34,255 bases of DNA, from contig JAKPNJ010000316.1 in NCBI GenBank assembly GCA_029548445.1, positions 1-34,255 of the forward strand. Direction: 5' to 3'. The position numbers and the translations under genes were made by a program. How positions within the stretch are numbered: the first letter of the stretch is position 1; every line of letters begins with the position of its first letter. This DNA is from Bacillota bacterium. GTDB taxonomy: Bacteria; Bacillota; Clostridia; Saccharofermentanales; UBA5734. Shown here piece after piece: positions 1 to 7,013 of this stretch. The notes beneath the pieces were generated by a model. That model saw only the letters and a list, made by a program, of their open reading frames with translations. It was not told the origin of the DNA and did not search any database.

Positions 1-1291
1 CGGTGTTGGCCGCCGCCAGGGTCTGCTGGAACTGGCCCATGGCGTATTCCCGGGTCTCGGTGATGCCGGAGCCGGGCAGGATGTCATGGAAGTGGTTGAA
101 CAGGATCCGCTCCCAGGCGTCGGCGTAGGCCTTCGCAGGATAGGAGACGCCGGCATCCGTCGCGGCGGCGGAGAAGGCCTCGGCCTCGTTCATCCTGGCT
201 TCGGCAATCCGGTTCCCGGCCTTGATCCGGGTCTGGGTGGTATAGCAGCCGGTGAAGATGAAGTTCAGTTCATGGTCGACCACGGGCAGCCGGTCGGCGA
301 TGCGGTCGACGGCCCGGAAGAACTCCGCGTAGGTGCCGAATTGCAGGGTCGGGAAGACCGGCCAGGCGTTCATGTCGATCAGCCGCTCCAGGTCCCGCCG
401 GGTCGGACCGCCCCCATGGTCCCCGACACCGTACACCTTCAGGGCCGTGTCGAGGCCGTGTTCGGCGCAGAAGGCCGGCACGGGGGCGGCAATCGTCGCG
501 TCGATGGTGGCGTTGTACCAGTAGGGATCCCGGTACACCACGACCTGGCGGCCGGACGGCGACTGCCAGCGATAGAGGACATGGCCGTCGTATCCCCGGT
601 TATGATAATAGTGGCGGACGCCGCCCCGGGCCAGGATCTCCGGGACATTGGCGCTGTGGCCGAAGGTGTCCGGCTCGTAGTCCAGGTCCAGGGAGTCGGG
701 GTCCAGCCCGAACAGGTCCTGGAAATAGCGTTTCGTGTAGAGGATATGGCGGGCGAGGCTTTCGCCGGAGGGCATGTTCTTGTCGGTCTCGACCCAGGTG
801 GAGGCGGTCACTTCCCAGCGTCCCTCCCGGACCCGGCGGGCGATCTCCTGCAGGAGCGCGGGATCCTGCTCCTCGACGATCCGGTAGACCGAGGCCTGGG
901 ACTGGGCGTACGTAAAGTCCGGATACTCCTCCATGAGGCGGAGGATCGTCCGGAAGGTATCCAGGGTCACGGCCACGGTCTCCGGGTATCCCCACAGCCA
1001 GTTCATGTCGATGTGGGCATGGCTCACGCAGACGATCCGCAGGGCCTTGGCGTCCGGACCCGCTACGGCCAGGGCCGACTCCACGGCCTGGCAGACCGGC
1101 TTCGTGACAGCGCCCTCGTCCCGGACCGCCGCATCCAGGAGCGCCGCAGCCGCCTCGACGACACCGTCGTATCGCCTCTCCCGGACGGCCGACAGCCGGT
1201 CGGCGAAGTCCAGCTGGGCCAGGGCCCGGTCGGCCCAATACCCCGAGACGTGCTTCCTGAGATCCGCAATTCGTGCCTGCATCGTGTCCAT
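1..1291 (-). CDS. GH38 family alpha-mannosidase, N-terminal 430 codons, cut by window edge
   Basis: Likely hydrolyses alpha-mannosides. I translated the minus strand myself because the ORF track omits this gene, which has no stop in the window. The motif HAHIDMNWLW (residues 91-100) carries the family's first metal-binding His and Asp. EPDTFGH (206-212) holds the expected catalytic nucleophile, D208. Further on, VYGVGDHGGGPTRRDLE and HELNFIFTGCYTTQTR are typical of bacterial GH38. No signal peptide is visible, so it is probably cytoplasmic and acts on imported oligosaccharides. The ATG follows AAGGAG at good spacing; a second ATG three codons later is possible. It lies 63 bp downstream of a GntR/LacI-type regulator on the same strand, which probably controls it. 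The family call is firm; the exact linkage specificity cannot be read. Confidence 0.93.
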   Translation of the reverse strand, partial: MDTMQARIADLRKHVSGYWADRALAQLDFADRLSAVRERRYDGVVEAAAALLDAAVRDEGAVTKPVCQAVESALAVAGPDAKALRIVCVSHAHIDMNWLWGYPETVAVTLDTFRTILRLMEEYPDFTYAQSQASVYRIVEEQDPALLQEIARRVREGRWEVTASTWVETDKNMPSGESLARHILYTKRYFQDLFGLDPDSLDLDYEPDTFGHSANVPEILARGGVRHYYHNRGYDGHVLYRWQSPSGRQVVVYRDPYWYNATIDATIAAPVPAFCAEHGLDTALKVYGVGDHGGGPTRRDLERLIDMNAWPVFPTLQFGTYAEFFRAVDRIADRLPVVDHELNFIFTGCYTTQTRIKAGNRIAEARMNEAEAFSAAATDAGVSYPAKAYADAWERILFNHFHDILPGSGITETREYAMGQFQQTLAAANT

Positions 1292-1304
1292 GTTCGCTCC
1301 TTCC

Positions 1305-1317
1305 GGCACACCGTGCC
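1305..1317 (-). other. small hairpin just upstream of the mannosidase ribosome-binding site
   Basis: GGCAC-ACC-GTGCC forms a perfect 5-bp stem with a 3-nt loop, immediately 5' of the AAGGAG of the mannosidase gene in the intercistronic gap. It could tune translation or mRNA stability. No U-tract follows, so it is not a classical terminator. Confidence 0.35.
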
Positions 1318-1329
1318 AATGGGTTTCTC

Positions 1330-1350
1330 GGGGAGGGGAGGGGAGGGGGG
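1330..1350 (+). repeat. G-quadruplex-type tract (four G runs separated by single A)
   Basis: The plus strand reads four runs of at least four G with one-base A loops, a textbook G-quadruplex motif. It sits between the regulator stop and the mannosidase start. Both genes are on the minus strand, so the G-rich strand is the transcription template and the mRNA is C-rich here. It may cause pausing or attenuate mannosidase expression; that role is inference. Confidence 0.6.
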
Positions 1351-1354
1351 CGGA

Positions 1355-2476
1355 TCAGCGGCGTTCGCCGCAGGATTCCCGGGGGACCAGTTGGGTCGGG
1401 ACGGTTCGCCGATGGATGGCCATGTCATGGCCCTGGGCCTTGGCCGCAAGGATCTCCGCTGCCGCCCGGCCCAGGCTTCGGCCGTTCTGGGCCACGGAAG
1501 TCAGGGGGACGGGGGCCATGTCGCAGGCCGGATCGTTGTCGAATCCCACGAGGCCCACCTCGCCGCCTACGTCGATCCCCTCTTCCAGCAGGATCCGCAT
1601 GCACTGGAGGGCGACCATGTCGTTCATGGCGAACAGCCCCAGGGGAAAATGGGAGCGCAGGGAGAGGAGCTCGTCCCGAAGACGGTCCAGGTGGTGGCGC
1701 CAGGCGGCGTAGGGAAACCGTCGGATTTCCTCGTCCACGACCACGTGGGGAACCGCGACGAGGCCGAAATCCCGGACGGCCTGGAGATAGCCTTCCAGGC
1801 GCTCGTCCACCGAGGAAGCCGAGGTCCGGTCCGTGACGAAGCCCACGTTTCTGTACCCCCGGAGGGCCAGGTGCCGGACGGCGGCATAGGCCCCCCCGGC
1901 ATGGTCCGACATGACGGCGTCGACGGCGGGACTCGACGTCCGGGGGGCCCGGTCCAGCAGCAGGAGCGGCAGGCTGCGGCTTCGGAACAGCTCCGCCAGG
2001 CGGGCCGCATGCTCCTCGTCCAGGGGGAAGAGGGCGATGCCGGCGGGATCCAGGGCGGCCAGGCGGTCCAGGGCGGCCTGCTCCCCCTCCGGGGTCGAGC
2101 CGCTTTGGGCGAAGAGGGTGGCGAATCCGGCTTCCGCCGCCGCCTGCTCGAATCCTTCCAGGATGCCCCGGACCAGGGCGCTGCCGAGATCGGGCTGGAC
2201 CAGGCCCAGCAGGGCGGGCCCGGCCGTCCGTCCGTCCGGCGGCAGGTCCTCCCGGACAAAGGTACCGAGGCGGGGGGTTCGGCGCAGGTACCCCTCCTCC
2301 ACCAGGCCCGACAGGGCCTGCCGGACGGGGAAGCGGCTGATGCCGTAGACCCGGCAGAGTTCGGCCTCGGTGGGCAGGAGGGATCCGGGAGCCAGCCGGC
2401 CGCTGCGAATCTCGGACAGGAGGTGGCGCTTCAGCTGCAGGTGGACCGGCAGTCCGGATGTCCGGTCGATGGTCAT
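1355..2476 (-). CDS. GntR-type winged-helix regulator with LacI-like sugar-binding domain (AraR-like architecture)
   Basis: A 373-residue transcription factor. Residues 8-75 are a GntR winged helix (LPTEAELCRVYGISRFPVRQALSGL, then the wing YLRRTPRLGTFV). From about residue 84 to the end it resembles a LacI/periplasmic-binding effector domain (GLVQPDLGSALVRGILEGF; AVRHLALRGYRNVGFVTD; VGLVGFDNDPACDMAPVPLTSV). This is the AraR-type arrangement, which senses a sugar and represses carbohydrate genes. I chose the second ATG of the track ORF (2476) because GGAAAG precedes it, whereas the upstream ATG has no ribosome-binding site. It lies directly upstream of the GH38 mannosidase, so mannose or a mannoside is a plausible effector. 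A palindrome in its own promoter suggests autoregulation. Confidence 0.9.
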   Translation of the reverse strand: MTIDRTSGLPVHLQLKRHLLSEIRSGRLAPGSLLPTEAELCRVYGISRFPVRQALSGLVEEGYLRRTPRLGTFVREDLPPDGRTAGPALLGLVQPDLGSALVRGILEGFEQAAAEAGFATLFAQSGSTPEGEQAALDRLAALDPAGIALFPLDEEHAARLAELFRSRSLPLLLLDRAPRTSSPAVDAVMSDHAGGAYAAVRHLALRGYRNVGFVTDRTSASSVDERLEGYLQAVRDFGLVAVPHVVVDEEIRRFPYAAWRHHLDRLRDELLSLRSHFPLGLFAMNDMVALQCMRILLEEGIDVGGEVGLVGFDNDPACDMAPVPLTSVAQNGRSLGRAAAEILAAKAQGHDMAIHRRTVPTQLVPRESCGERR

Positions 2477-2516
2477 GCGTCTTTCCAACCTCATTTGTTA
2501 TGGATTTATTATGGGA

Positions 2517-2547
2517 ATTGTACGGAGTCCAACCATTATGTAACATA
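2517..2547 (-). promoter_or_regulatory. probable promoter and operator of the GntR/LacI-type regulator
   Basis: On the minus strand GTTACA and TACAAT are separated by 16 nt, about 40 bp upstream of the chosen start. The -35 lies inside the short palindrome TATGT-A-ACATA (2537-2547). The adjacent AATTGTACGG resembles a half-site of AraR-type operators. This AT-rich island stands out from the GC-rich surroundings. Promoter placement is moderate and operator assignment is tentative. Confidence 0.45.
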
Positions 2548-2605
2548 CGGACATCGGGCCGTCAAGGGGGTGCTGCGGCCGAAATCGGGCTGCGGGCTTT
2601 CGACA

Positions 2606-2621
2606 GCCGGCTGACGCCGGC
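2606..2621 (-). terminator. GC hairpin downstream of the MnmM-like gene, weak terminator candidate
   Basis: GCCGGC-TGAC-GCCGGC forms a perfect 6-bp stem with a 4-nt loop about 30 bp past the stop of the methyltransferase gene. No T-run follows on the minus strand, so intrinsic termination would be weak. Confidence 0.25.
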
Positions 2622-2651
2622 CGTCGTTCGCCGGCGGTCATTCGCCAGCCG

Positions 2652-3272
2652 TCAACCGGTCCGCTCGATGCCGATAAAGATCGGGGGATCGTGGGGGGCG
2701 TTGGCCAGCTCGGACCGGATCACCGTGAACCGCCGGCAGTCGAGAAGTCGGACCGCCTCCAGGACCCGGTCCCGTTCCTCGTACCCGCTGGCACCGCCGT
2801 AATACAGGCCCATGGCGATGAGTCCGCCCGGCTCCAGCCGTTCCAGGGCGATGGACAGGGCCGCCAGGGTGGTGTCGGCCCGGGTGCCGATGGCGTGGTC
2901 TCCTCCCGGGAGCCATCCCAGGTTGAAGACCACGGCCCGGACGGAAGGAGGCAGGTATCGGTCCATATGCTCATGGCCGTCATGGACCAGGGTGCACCGG
3001 TCCAGCAGGCCGGCCTCCGCCAGGCGTTCCCGGGTATTGCGGATGGCCTGTTCCTGGATGTCGAAGGCGAAGACCCGGCCGGCCGGCCCCACCAGGCCGG
3101 CGCACAGGACGGTGTCCCGCCCGTTGCCGCAGGTGGCGTCCACCACCGTGTCCCCAGGCCGGAGCGCCCGGCGCAGGTAGTCATGGACCTGTCCCAGGGC
3201 GTTCCGAACCAGGTTCCGGTCCCGGTCGTTCCGGGGGAGTCCCTGGCCGTTCGCGGCAGCCCCGGCCGTCAT
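2652..3272 (-). CDS. mnmM: class I SAM-dependent methyltransferase, MnmM/YtqB-like tRNA wobble-uridine modification enzyme
   Basis: A 206-residue protein of the small 'rRNA methylase' family that includes B. subtilis YtqB (MnmM), which methylates the 5-aminomethyl group of wobble 2-thiouridine in some tRNAs. Visible features are SAM motif I VVDATCGNGRDT (43-54), the acidic ribose-binding strand FAFDIQEQAI (69-77) and the family signature FNLGWLPGGDH (116-126). GGLIAMGLYYGGASGYEE is close to the family's tyrosine-containing C-terminal motif. Its ATG overlaps the stop of the upstream HAD gene by 4 nt (ATGA), so translation is probably coupled. The family call is strong; the precise tRNA substrate is by homology only. 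Confidence 0.85.
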   Translation of the reverse strand: MTAGAAANGQGLPRNDRDRNLVRNALGQVHDYLRRALRPGDTVVDATCGNGRDTVLCAGLVGPAGRVFAFDIQEQAIRNTRERLAEAGLLDRCTLVHDGHEHMDRYLPPSVRAVVFNLGWLPGGDHAIGTRADTTLAALSIALERLEPGGLIAMGLYYGGASGYEERDRVLEAVRLLDCRRFTVIRSELANAPHDPPIFIGIERTG

Positions 3273-4051
3273 GTCACGGAAGCGGGCACGATGTCCCCGA
3301 CACCCTCCAGCACATGGTCCGGCCGATAGGGATACCGGTCGATGTCCTCCCGCCGGGTGACGCCGCTCAGGACCAGGACCGTCTCGATCTCGGACTCGAT
3401 GCCGGCGATGATGTCCGTGTCCATCCGGTCCCCGACGATGGCGGCCTCTTCGCGCCGGATGCCCAGCGTGCGCAGGGCGTGGCGCATGATCAGGGGATTG
3501 GGCTTGCCGATGAAGTAGGCGGTCTTGCCCGTGGCCATCTCGATGGGGGAAATGAGGGCCCGGGTCGCCGGCACAATGCCCGTTTCCGACGGACCCGTCA
3601 CATCCGGGTTGGTGCCCACCAGCCGGGCACCCCGCAGGACCAGCCGGACGGCCCGCTCGATTTTCTCGTAGCTGTAGGCCCGGGTTTCGCCCACCACGAC
3701 ATAATCCGGATTCACGTCGTTCATGGAAAATCCCGCATCGTAGAGCGCCTTCACCAGGCCGGCCTCCCCGATGACATAGGCGCTGCCGCCCGGCATCTGG
3801 GAAGAAAGGAAGGCCGCCGTAGCCAGGGCGCTGGTATAGAAATGGGATTCCGGCACATCGACCCCCATGCGGGACAGCTTCTGGGACAGCTCCCGGGGAG
3901 ACCGCTCGCTGCTGTTGGTCAGGAACAGGAACCGCTTGTCGGTCCGTTTCATCCAGGCAACGAACTCCGGCACCCCCGGCAGGATCCGGTCGCCGTGGTA
4001 GATGACGCCATCCATGTCGCAGAGGAAGGCCTTCTTGTCCAAAAGGTCCAT
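3269..4051 (-). CDS. HAD-IIA (NagD/p-nitrophenylphosphatase-like) sugar or nucleotide phosphatase
   Basis: A 260-residue cytoplasmic phosphatase of the HAD superfamily, subfamily IIA. Motif I is DMDGV with nucleophile D12 and acid D14. Motif II is FLTNSS (43-48), motif III is K183 in FIGKPNP, and motif IV is GDRMDTD (207-213). The cap between motifs II and III has the length expected for NagD-like proteins. The track's longer ORF adds 39 low-complexity residues. I chose the ATG at 4051, preceded by GGAAGGGG, because family homology starts there. It is the middle gene of a flavodoxin-HAD-methyltransferase unit, 22 bp after the flavodoxin gene. The substrate is unknown. Confidence 0.9.
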   Translation of the reverse strand: MDLLDKKAFLCDMDGVIYHGDRILPGVPEFVAWMKRTDKRFLFLTNSSERSPRELSQKLSRMGVDVPESHFYTSALATAAFLSSQMPGGSAYVIGEAGLVKALYDAGFSMNDVNPDYVVVGETRAYSYEKIERAVRLVLRGARLVGTNPDVTGPSETGIVPATRALISPIEMATGKTAYFIGKPNPLIMRHALRTLGIRREEAAIVGDRMDTDIIAGIESEIETVLVLSGVTRREDIDRYPYRPDHVLEGVGDIVPASVT

Positions 4052-4073
4052 GTCCCGTCCGCCCCTTCCGCCG

Positions 4074-4490
4074 TCAGATGTCCGCGATGGACCGCTCGAA
4101 GGCCCGTCCCTTGCCGACCAGGGCGTCCATCTCGTCCATGACGCGGACATAGGGATTTTTCCGATCACTGTGGGTCAGCAGGTACCCCACTTCCGGCAGT
4201 TCCTCGGCATGGGCGACGAGGAAACTCCGGACCGGGCTGCTGATGGATCCGGCCCAGACCGGTGTTCCGATAATGACCCGTTCGTAGTCGGCCAGCCTTT
4301 TCGTCAGCGGCAGGATCGGCACGATCCGCCGGGTCGAAGCCTCGAAACCGCTTCGGATGAACCCGAGGAACCCCTTCCTCGCACGACGCTCCCGGATTTC
4401 CTCCAGGTCCGCGCCCAGCTCCGTGGCCAGGGCCGCCGCCGCCGCCCGGGTCCGACCCTTCCTCGAGTAGAAGACGATGAGGGTTTTCAT
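4074..4490 (-). CDS. flavodoxin-like protein
   Basis: A 138-residue protein with a flavodoxin fold. The N-terminal strand and phosphate-binding loop read LIVFYSRKGRTRAAA. The second FMN-contacting loop reads VIIGTPVWAGSISSPVRSFL, close to the conserved 'G.PvWag..sspv..fl' of the flavodoxin-like family. It is probably an FMN-binding electron carrier or a small flavin reductase. The track ORF runs 60 residues further upstream through the divergent promoter region. The ATG at 4490, with an AGGCAGCGG-type site upstream, gives the normal family length. It is first in the minus-strand unit with the HAD and MnmM-like genes and divergent from the epimerase-like gene. The redox partner is unknown. Confidence 0.85.
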   Translation of the reverse strand: MKTLIVFYSRKGRTRAAAAALATELGADLEEIRERRARKGFLGFIRSGFEASTRRIVPILPLTKRLADYERVIIGTPVWAGSISSPVRSFLVAHAEELPEVGYLLTHSDRKNPYVRVMDEMDALVGKGRAFERSIADI

Positions 4491-4538
4491 GTCCGCTGCC
4501 TCCCCTGCGACCGAATGGATACGATTCTCCGGACAGCC

Positions 4539-4555
4539 ATACAGGTATAATGTAT
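4539..4555 (+). promoter_or_regulatory. -10 element TATAAT embedded in an inverted repeat, promoter of the epimerase-like gene
   Basis: A consensus TATAAT lies at 4546-4551, 45 bp before the chosen ATG; the -35 is weak. It is enclosed by ATACA-N7-TGTAT (5-bp arms), which could be an operator. The region is divergent, so the same site may influence the flavodoxin operon. Confidence 0.5.
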
Positions 4556-4595
4556 CACAAAGGCAATGGCCCCGATCGGGGAAGGAGGGAACCGC

Positions 4596-5609
4596 ATGGA
4601 TGTGTTCATGGTCGGCGGGACCGGCCTCCTGGGCGCTGCCGCCGCATCCGAACTCCTGGCCATGGGACACGGGGTCCGGTCCGTGGCCCTGCCTCCACTT
4701 CCTCCGGACACCCTCCTGCCCCGGGGCATGACTTTAACCCTTGGGAATATCCTCGACCTGTCCGACGACGACCTGCTGGGCCTCATGGCCGGTTGCGGCG
4801 GATTCGTCTTCGCCGCCGGCGTGGACGAGCGCATCGAGGGCCCCCCGCCCATCTACGACCTCTTCCATCGCCACAACATCGCGCCCCTGGGCCGGCTCCT
4901 GGCCCTGGCCAGGCAGGCGGGCATTCGGAAAGCGGCGATCCTGGGCTCGTACTTCGCCCACTTCGACCGGGCCTGGCCCGATCTGCAATTGGCCGCCACC
5001 CACCCCTACATCCGCAGCCGGGTCGACCAGGAACGGCTGGCCCTGTCCTTCGCCGATCCGGACCTGTCCGTGGCGGTCCTGGAAATTCCGTACGTCTTCG
5101 GCACCCAACCGGGCCGAAAGCCCGTCTGGACCTTCCTCGTGGAACAGGTCCGGGCCATGGGGCCCGTGACATTCTATCCCGATGGGGGAACGGCCATGAT
5201 GACGGTCCGACAGGTGGGCCAGGCGACGGCCGGCGCCCTGCTGCGGACCGAGGGCGGCCGGACCTGGCCGCTGGGGTGGGAGAACCGGACCTGGCGGGAG
5301 ATGCTTCGAAGCTTCCATCGGGCCATGGGCTGTCCGGGCCGCCCGATCCTGACAATTCCGAAGCCGGTCTACCGACTGGCCCTGGGCCGGGTCGCCCGGG
5401 AACGATCGGAACGGGGAATCGAGCCGGGCCTGGACCTTCGGGCCCTGGCGGATCTCATGGGCCGGAAGGCCTACATCGACCGGGCCCTGGGCGCTGCGCC
5501 CCTGGGCGTCACGGACGACGACCTGGAAGCCGCCATCGGGGACTCGGTCCGGCTGAGCCTCGCCTGGCTTTCCGGAAAGGCCGACCTGGTGGAGATGACG
5601 GTCGGCTGA
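4596..5609 (+). CDS. NAD(P)-binding, epimerase/dehydratase-like (extended SDR) protein
   Basis: A 337-residue Rossmann protein. The N-terminus MDVFMVGGTGLLG carries the GxxGxxG dinucleotide loop at residues 7-13, and strands alternate with helices as in NAD-dependent epimerases and dehydratases. LEIPYVFGTQPG (about 155-166) matches the conserved region that follows the catalytic helix. The expected Tyr-x-x-x-Lys appears as YIRSR (138-142), with Arg in place of Lys. The reaction may therefore be altered, or the protein may act as a sensor or binding protein. Start 4596 is supported by AAGGAGG with 8-nt spacing; the track's earlier ATG (4566) has no such site. It converges on the OYE homologue with a 14-bp gap. 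The substrate is unknown. Confidence 0.8.
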   Translation: MDVFMVGGTGLLGAAAASELLAMGHGVRSVALPPLPPDTLLPRGMTLTLGNILDLSDDDLLGLMAGCGGFVFAAGVDERIEGPPPIYDLFHRHNIAPLGRLLALARQAGIRKAAILGSYFAHFDRAWPDLQLAATHPYIRSRVDQERLALSFADPDLSVAVLEIPYVFGTQPGRKPVWTFLVEQVRAMGPVTFYPDGGTAMMTVRQVGQATAGALLRTEGGRTWPLGWENRTWREMLRSFHRAMGCPGRPILTIPKPVYRLALGRVARERSERGIEPGLDLRALADLMGRKAYIDRALGAAPLGVTDDDLEAAIGDSVRLSLAWLSGKADLVEMTVG

Positions 5610-5623
5610 AGGCGGGAATCCGG

Positions 5624-6814
5624 TCAGGCCCCGGATCCGCCTCCGGCGCCTCCTCCGCCCCCGGTTCCGATTTCCCTGCCGACCGGCGGATCGCACCGGT
5701 CGGGCCGGTCCCGGTCCGGGCAGTTGTCCGCCTTCCGGAACCACCCGCAGCTGCGGCAGTGGAGGCAGCAGTCGCCGGGCTGTCCCTGCCGGACCCGCCG
5801 GGCCCAGTCGGGATCGTGGAGCAGCGGCCGGCCGATGGCCGCCATGTCCGCCCATCCTTCCCGGACCAGCCAGGCCGCCCGTTCCCCGGTATGGATCCCA
5901 TTGGCGGCGATGACCGGCACGCCGGCCTCCTTCCGGATCCTTCGCGCGGCGAAGACCGGCAGGGAGAACGGTTCGTCCGAGAACCGGCCACCCGCCGCCC
6001 GGGCCCCCTGGATCGCGTCATCGGGAACCGGCGGCAGCCCGTCCGGCCCGGCGATGCCCCCCGACACATGGAGGACCTGGACTCCGGCTTCGGCATAGGC
6101 CCGGGCGATCCGGACCCCCTCGTCGAGATCGGGGTCGAGGCCGCCCATGCGGCATCCGACCAGGAAATCCGGCGAGGTGCCGGACCGGATGCCCGCCACG
6201 ATCTCCCGGAGGAGCCGGGTCCGGCCCCGGGTGTCACCGCCGTAGCCGTCCGTCCTTCTGTTGGCGATGGGGGAGGCCACCTGGTTCAGCAGGTACCCAT
6301 GGGCCCCGTGGAGTTCCACGCCGTCGAAGCCGGCGTCGAAGGCCCGGCGGGCCGCCGCGACGAACGCCTCGCCGATGGCGGCCAGTTCCTCCGCAGAAGC
6401 CGCCCGGGCCCGGCGGCGCCCGTGGCTCCAGTCCGATGGCCCGAGAACCGGTTCCTCGGGGTTTGCCGGGTCCGGTACCGAATGCCGTCCCGCATGGTGA
6501 ACCTGGAGCAGCGTCCGGGCGCCCTCGGCCCGGCAGGCCGCCGCGATCCGGGCCAGGCCGGGGATGTGGCCATCGCTCCATAGCCCCAGCTGGGGGATGT
6601 GGAGCCGGCCCTCGGGGAGGACGCAGGCCGCCTCCACGATGACGAGCCCGACGCCTCCCGCCGCCCGGGCCCGGTAATGGGCGACATGGCGATCCTCCGC
6701 GAAGCCCTCCGGTCCTCCCCATCCGAAGCAGACCATGGGCGGCAGGACGATCCGGTTCGGGAGGGTGATCCCGCCAATCCGGATGGGCGAAAAGAGGATG
6801 TCGAACGTCTGCAT
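5624..6814 (-). CDS. NADH:flavin oxidoreductase / Old Yellow Enzyme family protein with C-terminal cysteine cluster
   Basis: A 396-residue FMN-dependent TIM-barrel oxidoreductase that probably reduces activated C=C bonds. The barrel begins LFSPIRIGGITLPNRIVLPPM. It contains QVHHAGRH (104-111), ELHGAHGYLLNQ (167-178) and SPIANRRTDGYGG (181-193), all conserved in the family. A phosphate-binding strand VIAANGIHTG (301-310) is followed by AAIGRPLLHDP. After the barrel, C350, C353, C356 and C365 (C-x2-C-x2-C-x8-C) could bind an iron-sulfur cluster, as in dienoyl-CoA-reductase-like members, but with different spacing. The second FAD/NAD domain of those enzymes is absent. The tail is Gly-rich. Start 6814 follows GGAGG with 5-nt spacing. 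Confidence 0.9.
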   Translation of the reverse strand: MQTFDILFSPIRIGGITLPNRIVLPPMVCFGWGGPEGFAEDRHVAHYRARAAGGVGLVIVEAACVLPEGRLHIPQLGLWSDGHIPGLARIAAACRAEGARTLLQVHHAGRHSVPDPANPEEPVLGPSDWSHGRRRARAASAEELAAIGEAFVAAARRAFDAGFDGVELHGAHGYLLNQVASPIANRRTDGYGGDTRGRTRLLREIVAGIRSGTSPDFLVGCRMGGLDPDLDEGVRIARAYAEAGVQVLHVSGGIAGPDGLPPVPDDAIQGARAAGGRFSDEPFSLPVFAARRIRKEAGVPVIAANGIHTGERAAWLVREGWADMAAIGRPLLHDPDWARRVRQGQPGDCCLHCRSCGWFRKADNCPDRDRPDRCDPPVGREIGTGGGGGAGGGSGA

Positions 6815-6871
6815 GGGAGCCTCCTGTCGAAACCTTGGCAAGAGCTGACAGAAAATCGTAGATTTCTGCTA

Positions 6872-6899
6872 AAGACAAGTTCGTATCCTATGGTACAAT
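6872..6899 (+). promoter_or_regulatory. extended -10 promoter of the hydrogenase operon
   Basis: TGG-TACAAT (6891-6899) is an extended -10. A -35-like AAGACA lies 16 nt upstream (6872-6877). It sits in the AT-rich part of the 199-bp gap between the OYE homologue and hydC. The leader to the first ATG would be about 110 nt. Confidence 0.55.
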
Positions 6900-6966
6900 T
6901 CCTCTTAATAGCCTGCAGACAGACGATTCCGGCTGCCGACAGACCGTGCGATCCACATGCGTTTCC

Positions 6967-6980
6967 CCTCGTTCGCGAGG
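6967..6980 (+). other. UUCG-loop hairpin in the hydrogenase operon leader
   Basis: CCTCG-TTCG-CGAGG gives a 5-bp stem with a UUCG tetraloop in the predicted 5' leader, 34 bp before the hydC start. No T-run follows, so it is not a terminator. It may stabilise the transcript or contribute to a regulatory fold. Confidence 0.4.
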
Positions 6981-7013
6981 TTAGAAGGGACAATAGTCTC
7001 GGGAGGTGCCTGG

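Noticed and set aside
86-2614. 842-residue plus-strand ORF opposite the mannosidase and regulator
   Set aside because: It is Gly/Pro/Arg-rich with no family motif and lies fully antisense to two well-supported genes; a GC-driven shadow.
2606-2621. Strong intrinsic terminator after the methyltransferase
   Set aside because: The stem is short and no T-tract follows, so it is listed only as a weak candidate.
4550-6583. 677-residue plus-strand ORF across the SDR-like and OYE genes
   Set aside because: It is Gly/Arg/Pro-rich with no family similarity and overlaps two real genes in other frames.
6815-7013. tRNA or small RNA gene in the hydrogenase upstream gap
   Set aside because: No cloverleaf or T-loop sequence is visible; the gap is explained by a promoter and leader.
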